From Macrolepiota albuminosa (lineage: Eukaryota > Basidiomycota > Agaricomycetes > Agaricales > Agaricaceae), in contig JAMWFC010000117.1 of NCBI GenBank assembly GCA_027475525.1, positions 124,001 to 188,000 on the forward strand: a DNA stretch of 64,000 nt, written 5' to 3'. The position numbers and the translations under genes are program-made. The first letter of the stretch is position 1. Each line of letters starts with the position of its first letter. Under the pieces are notes generated by a model. The model searched no databases. It was given only the letters and a program-made list of their open reading frames with translations, and had not been told where the DNA came from. Positions 38,962-48,135 of the stretch are shown here, piece by piece.

Positions 38962-40962
38962 ATGAGCCAAGCACGACCCCTTCATATGCCCTTTCGAAAT
39001 CACTTTGCTGCACCTAAATGGGATGAAACCCAACCACGCGAGTTACCACAGTACTTCCAAGAACTAGAGCTCCTTTTCCAGGATTGTGGTATTACCGACT
39101 TTGCCCAAAGGAAGGATTACGCTATCCGTTATGTCTCCTATGACACGGCAGAATCTTGGACAGGTTTACCAGAATTCATCACCTTAGAGCCTGCGCTTGC
39201 CACCCCCCCAGTTCCCTTAGCACCTCGCCAACATAGCTATCAAGATTGGAAAACAGCAGTAATCAATTTATATCCTGGTGCAGAAGAATCTGCCCGTTAC
39301 AGGCTTAGCGACCTCCAGCAGCTAGTGCAAGACACCTTTGCCACTAGCCTGCACACTCTTGGCACATTTTCTACCTATTACCGTGACTTCCAGCGCATCT
39401 CTAAATGGCTCCAGCAACATGGCAAACTTCACATAAATGAAGAGCGTCGCTTATTTCAGCAAGGTATTCCAACCTCCTTATGGACAAAAATGGCACGTCG
39501 CCTAGAGATTCTCATGCCGACACACCATCCCGACGAGTTCTATGACATTGATCAGGTTTTTAAAGCAGGAAAATGGGTACTTGCCGGTACAACCACTAGT
39601 GCCAACACTCTCAGTCCCCTTAGCACCTCCTATTCCCTTAGCACCTCTGAGCCTCTTAGCGCTCATTCTGAGGGTTTTTCTAGCGCTCCCACGGTAATCC
39701 AAGCGCTAAGTGTTAGCGCCTCTGATGATTATAAAGACCTGGAAACTCGAGTTAATGCTGCCTTTGCCGCTGCCATGTCACCAATCGAAAATAGGCTTGC
39801 CGCTGAATTGGCAAGTTACCAGCCCCAGTCGGAAGAACATATAGAGGAAATTTACTATTTTGGGCATGATCAGGACGCCAAGGAACCCCCTCAGCAGGAG
39901 TTTAGGGAACTAGCACGGCAGGAACGTATTGTGCAAATAGAGCAGGAACTGGCAAAGTTACGAGGAATTGCCGCACCAAAAACTACTCAGACCCTTAGCG
40001 CCCCTTTGCCAACACTTAGCGCCACTTCTAGCGCGTCCAGCGCCAGCCTTAGCGCTGAATTTAGGGTGCCACTGGCGACGCAATCCATGGTTTTTCAATC
40101 CAAGCCTCAGAACACCTCTAACGTTAACTTAGCTCTTGCCGAGGCTGCCACTGCCGTACCCCTTAGCGCACCACCTAGCACTCATCCAGCAATGCTTAGC
40201 GCCTCTTCAATGCCTCCTAGCGCCTCCCTTGCCGCTCCTGTGAATGCTCAATCTGAAGTTCCCAACATTGCCGTCAATCTTGTTGTTATTGAGAACAGCT
40301 TCAGTGTTTCCCCTAGCGCACCTCTTGAATCCACCAGTTTACCCCCTAGCGCTCCACCAGATCTTGCCGCACCGCCTAGCACCTCCCTAGCCTTGCCTAG
40401 CGCCTCCCCAGAGTCTCTTAGCGCCTCCTGTGAAGACTCAGTCCTTTCCAATGTCAACTCTCGCACCATAACGTTAGCACCACCTACCATGCCAGCACAC
40501 AATAATCTGCCCACTAGCGACTTCCAGCCCTTAGCGCCAGCTCTTGGCGCTCCTCAGAAGCAGTATGGAGTAGACTCCTTGGCGACGTTGCAAATATTTG
40601 AGGTAGGAACTCAAGTTATTGATTATACTACAGCAACGCAAGTCATGGCAACAGTTGGAGACCTCTGCAGGATAGCTCCTAGCGCAAGCGCACCAACAGG
40701 CACTGTCTTAGCGCCTTCTGAGGATAAAGGCGCCACCATTAGCGCTACCTTTGGCGCTTCCAGCTTGGACAATAATCAGCACTACCATGACCTTCCCGAA
40801 CTGGCAGTTACTGGCGACGTTTCAACTTGTTGCCTCAATAGTTCCTCTACTGGCCCTTGCAGCACTACTCTTAGTGATCATAAAGCTTCTGAAGGACCGC
40901 TAAGGACCCCCAATAAGGTGCTAGTACCTGCACTTGCCGACGTTATTTCAGAAAATGGCTAA
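38962..40962 (+). CDS. Gag-like protein of element 2 (666 codons)
   Basis: An uninterrupted ORF. ATG at 38962 gives MSQARPLHMPFRNHFAAPKW, the first in-frame ATG after the LTR. Residues about 1-220 match the Gag core of element 1 (ELPQYFQELELLFQDCGITD, DTAESWTG, LGTFSTYYRDFQRISKWL, RRLFQQGIPTSLWTKMARRL). From about residue 235 the sequence is rich in Ser, Ala, Pro and Leu with dozens of LSA/PSA-type repeats encoded by TTAGCGCC-like units. A short conserved block near 560-600 (LQIFEVGTQVID, GDLCRIAP) matches the segment just before the protease in element 1, after which the protein ends. I see no CCHC knuckle. It probably builds the particle while enzymes come in trans. Confidence 0.85.
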   Translation: MSQARPLHMPFRNHFAAPKWDETQPRELPQYFQELELLFQDCGITDFAQRKDYAIRYVSYDTAESWTGLPEFITLEPALATPPVPLAPRQHSYQDWKTAVINLYPGAEESARYRLSDLQQLVQDTFATSLHTLGTFSTYYRDFQRISKWLQQHGKLHINEERRLFQQGIPTSLWTKMARRLEILMPTHHPDEFYDIDQVFKAGKWVLAGTTTSANTLSPLSTSYSLSTSEPLSAHSEGFSSAPTVIQALSVSASDDYKDLETRVNAAFAAAMSPIENRLAAELASYQPQSEEHIEEIYYFGHDQDAKEPPQQEFRELARQERIVQIEQELAKLRGIAAPKTTQTLSAPLPTLSATSSASSASLSAEFRVPLATQSMVFQSKPQNTSNVNLALAEAATAVPLSAPPSTHPAMLSASSMPPSASLAAPVNAQSEVPNIAVNLVVIENSFSVSPSAPLESTSLPPSAPPDLAAPPSTSLALPSASPESLSASCEDSVLSNVNSRTITLAPPTMPAHNNLPTSDFQPLAPALGAPQKQYGVDSLATLQIFEVGTQVIDYTTATQVMATVGDLCRIAPSASAPTGTVLAPSEDKGATISATFGASSLDNNQHYHDLPELAVTGDVSTCCLNSSSTGPCSTTLSDHKASEGPLRTPNKVLVPALADVISENG

Positions 40963-41344
40963 AAGTACAAAAACATCAATACTTTGCTAAGTCGCCTTTC
41001 TTGAATCACCTTTTGTTAGCTTTCTTACTCTACATTCATAGACAATCTTTGTCACTACCTATACTAAAAATTGTCACCAAGATCACTACCATTTTGTTAC
41101 CTACTTGACCCTTGAGTTATTCGTCATTTTTGCACACTTTGTTATATTTTTCATTGATTCGTCACTCGTTTCATATTCTGGCTGCCGAGTTTCTAATGTT
41201 TTTAGCGCACCATACATTGCCGACATCGCCAGCACCCAGCACACCTTGGCACCTCCATCTCCTCCTTGCCGACTATGCATTCTCTTACCGACTTTCAGAT
41301 TAGCGACTCTCTGGAAAAGTGACTGAGGACAGTCAGGATTTCAG

Positions 41345-41355
41345 TTGGGGGGAGA
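41345..41355 (+). other. Polypurine tract of element 2
   Basis: TTGGGGGGAGA directly before the 3' LTR, in the same context (GACTGAGGACAGTCA) as in element 1. Confidence 0.78.
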
Positions 41356-42429
41356 TGATGAGCTCCCATTATAGATGACCACGGATAGCGCCAACACAAG
41401 CACCTCACATTGGCACACTGGGACCACCAGGAGCGGCACATCTTAGCGCTCCAGGGGCTAATTTTTGCATATTTTTATGTTAATAACTCGCAGCTGGAGC
41501 CTCTAATTACTCCAGGACCACTCTTTATGGCACCATCTATTCTTAGCACTCCTCTTGACACCTTGCCGCACCTTGCCACTCACCCTTCAGGGCCATACAC
41601 GGACACAGACACTTGGCACCCATGATGCTCTTAGCCGGTGGCAGTAGGAATGATGAAGTATTTTATGACAGACAGCTTGGAGTTTCACCTTAGCACCTGA
41701 CGTCGCTTAGCTTCTTGCCGACTCAGACTGACAGCATGATTGTGGACTTCTTCACCATATAGTTTAATTCAGGGCATTTACTTACATATAAATACTTACT
41801 TTTTGTTAGTAGTACATCATCAATTTGGCAGTAGGGATTGTATCCCAACATTTTGGTCACCCTACGCAACAGACTACCTTTTTGTTGACCGTGTCGGCAA
41901 GGGGACTCTGCTTTAGTTCTCTCTCACCCTTTCTGTCTGCAATCTCTTAGTGTCTTGCAACTACGGCAAGGCATTTGCGCTTAGATCTGCTAAGCAATCT
42001 CGTCATTTTATCATCTCTTTTAGGTGCTAACACTTAGCGCCTCTTAGTGACCCCTTTACAGTGTCTCTTAGCGCCTTTCCTTGGCGACTCTCTCTCGCGC
42101 TCCTTAGCGCCTTTCCTTGGCGACTCTCTCTCGTGCTCCTTAGCGCCTTTCCTTGGCGACTCTCTCCCGCGCTCCTTAGCGCCTTTCCTTGGCGACTCTT
42201 TCCCGCGCCTCTTAGCACCTTTCATTGGTGATTTTTAGCATACTCTTGCCGCATTTTTGGGTCTTAAATAAGCGCCAATCACCCCTTTTCCTTACCACCA
42301 ACCTCTTGCCTACTGTGCGTTCTCTGGGACCTGTCCAGGACTCTCTCCCATACTTAGCGCGTCCAAAGCTATATTGACTAAGTAGCTGTACTAGTGATAG
42401 TGCACCTTAGCGCAATTTGGGCGTCATCA
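41356..42429 (+). repeat. 3' LTR of element 2
   Basis: 1074 bp; all stretches compared match the 5' LTR exactly, including the minisatellite array. This implies insertion too recent for visible mutations. Confidence 0.95.
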
Positions 42430-45400
42430 GCGGTCTGAGACATAAGCATCTGACAACCTATGGAGCTTCCAGACATGCTTCCGGTACAGATTGGCTGCGC
42501 CCATGGCTGAGCAAGTAGTGTGTGTTGGAATAAAATGAGCACGCTTGCCACAGAGATCCACTACCACCATGATCGCATCATATCCATGAGAATCAGGTAA
42601 CTCAACAATGAAGTCTACCGAGGCCACACTCCAACGCTCAGCTGGGATAGGCAATGGATGAAGCTGTCCCATAGGAGGCTGACAACGAGGCTTAGTCCGA
42701 AGGCAAAGATCACAGGTGGAGGTGTAAGAGCCAATATACCGTGACATTTGAGGCCACCAGTAATTCCGCGAGACCAGCTCCAGTGTCTTCCATCTGCCAG
42801 GATGTCCTGCAACTCGAGAGTCATGATGCTGCTCCACAATCCGCCTCTGGAGATCTGGCAGGTTGGGAACATAAATGCGTCCCCAAAAGGTGAGAAGACC
42901 ATTCTCCAGAGACCACTGGTCGGTGCAGACAGACTTCACTCCAGTTTTCTCTTGAGCATGCAAGGCCATGGCAGCCTTAGCTACCAGATCTTCTTGAGCA
43001 CCCTCCCAGTTACCTCGTCAGATGTCTCGAAGGATGCTCACTTCTTCTCCCTGGCCAACCACACCTTCTAGAGCACGGATAGCAAATAGTTCTGGCTTCA
43101 GAAGTACAATATTGTCATTGTCACTAGCTCCTGAACCATGGTCTGCTCGCCTAGAAAGCGCATCTGGCTTACCCATGCTCCGTCCTGGTTTGTGATGCAG
43201 AGAGAAGTCAAAGTTGGCCAGATACAAGGACCATCGAGCTTGTCGGCGGTTAAGTTTCTTGGCCGTCCGAAAGTACTCTAAGTTCTTGTGGATCAGTCCA
43301 CACCTCAAATTTATGCCTGGCACCCTCAAGGAAATGTCGCCACTCCTCAAATGACCGAATGATAGCTAGCATCTCCTTGTCATGGATCTCATAATTTCGC
43401 TCCACGGCATTGAGACTCTTGGAGTAGAAAGCCACAGGATGCCACTTACCATCCTCCCTTGACTGTTGAGAGAGAACGGCCCCAGTAGCAAAATCTGAGC
43501 TATCAGCTTCGACATGGAAGGGAGAGTCATCATCTGGGAATATAAGGACAGGCTTTGAAGTGACTGCCTGTTTGAGGGCATCAAAGGCTGTCTGCTGTGC
43601 TGCATCCCAGTGCCAAGGAGTGTCCTTAGTGGTGAGATCAAAGAGGGGCCGGGCATGGTGTGAGAAATCCTGAATAAACCTCCGGTAGAAGTTGGTAAAA
43701 CCCAGGAAGGCCTGAACCTCCTTCTTGTTCTTAGGCTCCGGCCACTCCGCTACACCAGCCACCTTGACTGGATCCATCTCAGCCATTCCATGAGAGATGA
43801 TCAGTCCAAGATATTCAACCTTAGTCTGCTCAAACTCGCACTTCTCTGGCTTAAGATAGAGCTGGTGCTGGCGAAGACGTTCCAGTACGATGCGCGTAAT
43901 CCGACGATGCTCCTCTAGAGTCTTGGTATAGATGAGAATATCGTCAAGGTACACGCACACAACACCTTCCACTATGAGGTCTTGGAAAATGTCGTTCATC
44001 ATGGTCTGGAAGGTGGCAGGGCTATTAGTGAGGCCAAAGAACATTACCAGAGGTTCAAAGAGTCCACGATTTGTTCGGAATGCTCCCTTCCACTCATCTC
44101 CTTCTTTGATGCGCACATTGTTGTAGCCCCAGCGGACATCCAACTTGGTAAAGTAGCGCGCACCTCGGAGGTTGTTGACAAGCTCTGAAATGAGTGGTAA
44201 GGGGTAGCGATTCTTCACAGTCATCGCATTCAAGACTCGGTAGTCCTGAACCAGATGTAGAGATCCATCCTTCTTCTTAATGAAGAAGACTGGAGAGGCC
44301 ATCGGAGACTTTGAGGGACGGATGCGACCAGAGTCTAAATTCTCCTGCAAAAAGGCATCAAGCTCATCCTGTTCTCTGGGAGAGAGTGGGTAGACCTTGC
44401 AGCTAGAGGGCTCAGCATTGGGTGTAAGCTCAATTGCATGGTCCCACTGCTTATGCTCTGGCAGGGAGTCAAATGATGCCTTAGAGAAAACATCCTCAAA
44501 GTCTTGCAGGTGATGAGGAACTGCATCTCGGAACGACTTAGGAGCAGAGTTGGCAGCAAATGCCTGAGCTAGCCGCTGGGAGGTAGTTTGGCTAGCTCTG
44601 ATCTCTGCTACAGTTGGTGGAGGTCGTAATGTAGTTGCATAAATCCTATCACCTGTCTCGATAGCCTCGTCTGGAGACTCTGGGTCAGGAGCGCATCCAA
44701 ATTCACCCTTGTGTCCATCTTCCATCTGGGCTTCACTCACTACACCTCGAACATCCTCATAGAGGGCCTCTCTATAAGGGAACGCCAAGGGAGGAGGATC
44801 CAGTAGGTTGAGGTCTGCAAAGGGGAGGTGTCCAACTTGGCAAGCCCGGATAGCAGCACGCTCATGGACTGACTCTCTGCGCTCCTCTCTAACTTCCTTG
44901 GCACATGTGGAACACCGTCGAGGGCAGCGGCTCATGCTCACCTTACCCTTGGCCCAGTCAATCTCAGGATTGTGATCACGCAGCCAGGAGAACCCAAGTA
45001 TCATGTCCTGCTTTCCTAGGCTGGTAACTGCAAAGACTGCACACTCAGAATGAGTCTGATAACGAAGGACTAAATCCACCACTGAGCGGATGGATCCAGC
45101 TTCATTGAGCGTACCGTCAATGTTATAGACTGGAATAGGGTGAGAGAGGGGACGGGTAGTGAGCCGGTGTTGTTCCACATAATGGGTGTCTAGGAAGAGT
45201 CCAGTAGCGCCACTGTCCAAGAAAGCTATGATGCTTCGGGTCTGCTGAGTGTCAGTTGTCTCAATCTCCACATTCAGACGCAGAGAGTTGGGAGAGGGAG
45301 TAGAAGCAACAACATAGTGACGGGGAAGGCATTGTTCCCAAGCTGGAACACATGGTCGTCGGACAGGAGAAGGAGGAGAAGAAGTCTTAGCTGAGGCTTG

Positions 45401-45541
45401 GACCAAGGGGGTATTTTGTACGTCGGAGGGGGTGCTTACAGTTTCAGTCAGAGAATCAGGAACAGGGAGCGATACATTAGAAGACTCTACTGATTGACAT
45501 GTAAACTGATTAGCACCAGGTGGCAGAGGCGTACAACTCAT
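42430..45541 (-). pseudogene. Gypsy Pol, main part: protease, RT, RNase H, integrase start
   Basis: Down from 45541: a protease with FLDSGATGLFLD, then RT with YRVLNAMTVKNRYPLP, LDVRWGYNNVRI and the catalytic YLDDILIYTKTLEEH. RNase H follows (FHVEADSSDFATGAVLSQ, YEIHDKEMLAIIRSFEEWR). At about 43293 one extra C (GATCCAC where GATCAC is expected) shifts the frame, and reading goes on as NLEYFRTAKKLNRRQARWSL. A TGA at about 43015 precedes the integrase zinc region (HHDSRVAGHPG, CDLCLRTK) and the first core Asp (VDFIVELPDSHGYDAI). It ends at VSDR, where element 2 begins. RT and RNase H are intact; the whole is not one ORF. Confidence 0.9.
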
Positions 45542-45549
45542 CCGTCGCT

Positions 45550-46892
45550 CTATTGAAAACCCTCCCCTGCAGAACCAAAGGACCCATCCGATGATTCTGC
45601 TACAGCTTCCACAGGACCCAAGGACTCCTCCAAGGGTTCTGCTTCAGTCTGTACATCTGGGGAGGGGTTTCCTCGAACGTCTCGGGCAGCAAGGAGCTGG
45701 AGAAGGAGCTCCTCCTGCTCTAAAGCTGAGAGATAGCGCACCTCTAACCCCTGGGGACAATACCGAGCGAAGTGACCAGGCTTTCCACAGCGACGGCAGA
45801 GGAGAGGAAGGGAGGAACGTTGACGAGAGGCATCAACATCCATAGGTACTCCAAAAGGAAGAGGACGTGCCGCAGGTACCTGAGCTGGGGGTGGAGCACG
45901 AAATGGAAGGGAGGGCTGGATGGGATGACAAGCAGAAAAAGATGCCTGTGGGGTGGAGCGAGGGGCGGTTCCATGGTGGAGCTCACGTCGTAACTCCATG
46001 AGCTGCCACTGATCACGTGCTACCTGATACCAGGTCTCAATACTTGTGTTGTCAGGTCATCCCTCAGCCATGCTGTCAATCTGGTCCATGAGAGAGAGAA
46101 GGAGGCCATCTTGGAAGGTGAGACAGAGCTGAAGACTATCTGGATAGCAGGCCTGTTCAGCAGGAGCTCTGAAGGAGTCGATATACTCATCTAGGGTCTG
46201 CTTCCCCTGCCCATATCGATGAGGATCTTGGAGAGTGAGGGCTGCCACCTTAGCAGGGTCCAAGGGGAAGAACTCTGTCTGAAACTCCTTCTCAAACTGA
46301 TCCCAACTTCCAAAACTCTCCACTCCTCCAGGGCATCAAAAGACTCGTAGCGCATATGTTGAAGCTTGCCCAGACTTCATGTAAGAAAGAATCCAAGCAA
46401 TCTTGAGAGCATCAGAGGGGAAAGCCTCACCACTGAGCTGAATATAGGTGATGCAGGACTGCAGGAAACCCAAGCAATCTTGAGAGCATCAGAGGGGAAA
46501 GCCTCACCACTGAGCTGAATATAGGTGATGCAGGACTGCAGGAAATGCTCGCCTATCGCTCGGTCACCATTGAATGCGTCTGGGAGTGCTGGGCGAGGAA
46601 TATTGGCATGAACTCAGGGGGAGGCCCCAAAGCGAGGGACTGGGGGTGTGCCAGCCCTAACTGGAGGTGCCTGGAGAGGGGTAGGAGTGAGAGGGAGGCG
46701 CTCTAAGAGGGCCTGAAGGGAATGGGAGATAGTGTCTGTGGCCTGACGTAATCCAGCAAGTTCGGTGGTGTGGAGGGTGAGGGAAGCTTGAGTGGTCTGC
46801 ACCTGAGTCTCCAGAGCAAGCAAGCAACCCCAGGCATCATCCTGAGGGGCAGAAGCGTCCAGGGGAGTGTCTGAGGGGGCTGGTTGGGTCAT
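45550..46892 (-). pseudogene. Gypsy Gag with zinc knuckle, broken
   Basis: It starts MTQPAPSDTPLDASAPQD at 46892. A coiled-coil-like stretch (LLALETQVQTTQASL) is followed by the retrotrans-gag core (FNGDRAIGEHFLQSC; WDQFEKEFQTEFFPLD; TLDEYIDSFRAPAEQA) and the CCHC knuckle CRRCGKPGHFARYC at about 45770. Breaks are a TGA at 46614, the 77-bp duplication at 46393-46546 and a TGA near 46057. It ends just before the protease ORF, in the usual gag-pol order. Confidence 0.87.
46393..46546. repeat. 77-bp period tandem duplication in Gypsy gag
   Basis: CCAAGCAATCTTGAGAGC begins at 46393 and again at 46470. Identity covers 76 of 77 bases (C at 46469 against T at 46546). It repeats the Gag core peptide and shifts the frame. 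Confidence 0.94.
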
Positions 46893-47006
46893 AGAAGCAA
46901 CAGAGGGGCAGGGAGTAATCCAGTGGGGGAGGGACCTAAAGGGGCAAGAGAGGGCTCAAGCAGGCTGAAGGGGGCTCCCAGACCAAAATGTAGAGACTTG
47001 TTCTGC

Positions 47007-47524
47007 TGTAAGGGCGACCTCTAGAGGCTGTGGCTCAGTCACACAGCTGGCAGAGGGAGATCCAAAGTGTATTAGAATATATACTGACAATATCAAGGTA
47101 GCTACTCACCTGGCAGAGGGAGATCCAAAGAGAACAAGTCTGGGGATTCCCTATGCCAGGTTGGACGCTTCTGGGGCCTCTGAAGCATGGGAAACAACTG
47201 TACAGTACAACAAAACCTTAAAAACTCGAAAATTGACTAACCAAACAAGTGTGCAAACAAGGGAGGAAAACTCCGGACTTTAGAAGTCAGAAAGGCAAAC
47301 TCTGGCTTATCTAAGCAGCCTGAAGCGGTGCTGAAGGGCCCACACTTGTCTGAGTGATAGCTAAAGAACCAGAGCACCTCAAAGGTTGAGAATAGTACTA
47401 ACAGATAGTGTTGAAAAAGTAGTAACAGCAAAATGAGAGAATGATAGAAGAAATAAGGAAGTGAATGAAAGGAGAGTGAAGAAATAAAGAGTGAAAGAAG
47501 AAAGGAATGAGGAGTCCCCTGACA
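47007..47524 (-). repeat. 5' LTR of the chromodomain Gypsy element
   Basis: 518 bp, plus-strand start TGTAAGGGCGACC and end GTCCCCTGACA. In minus sense it is the promoter LTR for the gag-pol above. Confidence 0.9.
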
Positions 47525-48135
47525 GTAGCTGTAAACTGTGTCTGCTATAAACCAACTTTTGAGCATCATCAGTAAGTATTGATGGCAGGTGTTGAAGGTA
47601 ATTGTGTGAAATACTGAGTACTAGTAGCAGATGCCAGAGCTAAAATGCTGAGTGCTGGTAGCAAGCACTGAGTTAATCATGTAACATACTAAATATAGAT
47701 GTCAGGTCTGGTCAGCTAATTTCAACTAAAGTAGTGTCAATCTGATCTCTTGATGAGGCAGTATTCCCTGAGAGGTCCAGAAAGATGGTGAGGTGAGTAG
47801 CATGGATGTTCTAGTGTTATAGATGTTTGAGGCTGGAGTCGGTGTAGGTCATGAGACAGACAGTTTTTTGAGCTACTGTATAATCAGTCAGCTTCAATGT
47901 GGTGAAGAGAAAAATGTCACAATACCTGTGAATTGGACCTTAATGGAGATGTATTGGATGATTATTTTTCCTCTTGACCTGACATTGCATGTCTATTTAC
48001 CTTTATAGATGAGGATGCTCATTACAAAAAATAATTACCCCTTCTGGTTTGCGAAAGTTTGTGACAGACCCCTTTTCTGTCACACTTGGTGACAACACAC
48101 TTCTTGAGTATACACTTTCCTTATCCTGCCCGAGG
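47525..48135. other. Relic LTR tip and upstream region of the myosin gene
   Basis: 47525-47571 ends CTTTTGAGCATCATCA and resembles the 3' tip of an element 1-type LTR on the plus strand, the mirror of the relic left of the Gypsy element. The next 500 bp have no gene I can support. A short inverted pair, TGTGACAGA/TCTGTCACA, lies about 48060-48085, 50-75 bp before the myosin start. Confidence 0.5.

Larger units (their letters stand above)
37665..42429 (+). mobile_element. Element 2: young non-autonomous LTR retrotransposon carrying one Gag-like ORF
   Basis: It has two 1074-bp LTRs (37665-38738, 41356-42429) with a constant offset of 3691 and no difference in any stretch I compared. The ends TGATGA...TCATCA are perfect 6-bp inverted repeats. 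GCGG lies on both sides (37661-37664 and 42430-42433), followed by T on both. Inside are a primer-binding-like site, one 666-codon ORF and a polypurine tract; no protease, RT, RNase H or integrase is present. It inserted into the Gypsy integrase at VSDRGPQF. LTR ends, primer site, polypurine tract and Gag relate it to element 1, whose full-length relatives could supply the missing enzymes. Confidence 0.93.
36183..47524 (-). mobile_element. Chromodomain Ty3/Gypsy element (minus strand), split by element 2
   Basis: LTRs at 36183-36701 and 47007-47524 begin and end TG...CA (minus sense TGTCAGGGGACTCC ... CCTTACA). Between them on the minus strand are gag, protease, RT, RNase H, integrase and a C-terminal chromodomain, the plan of a chromovirus. 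Element 2 (37665-42429) sits in the integrase core; without it the element is about 6.6 kb. The LTRs differ at many positions, gag and pol have frame breaks, and no flanking target duplication is found (TCAAA against GTAGC), so it is old or rearranged. Confidence 0.92.

Noticed and set aside
38336..42238. ORFs with 12-residue repeats on both strands (LAPFLGDS, ERESPRKGAK)
   Set aside because: They come from the 36-bp LTR minisatellite and occur in several frames at once.
48049..48135. Longer myosin start upstream of 48136
   Set aside because: The upstream in-frame part has no resemblance to myosin; [13 protein letters not shown] is the expected N-terminus.
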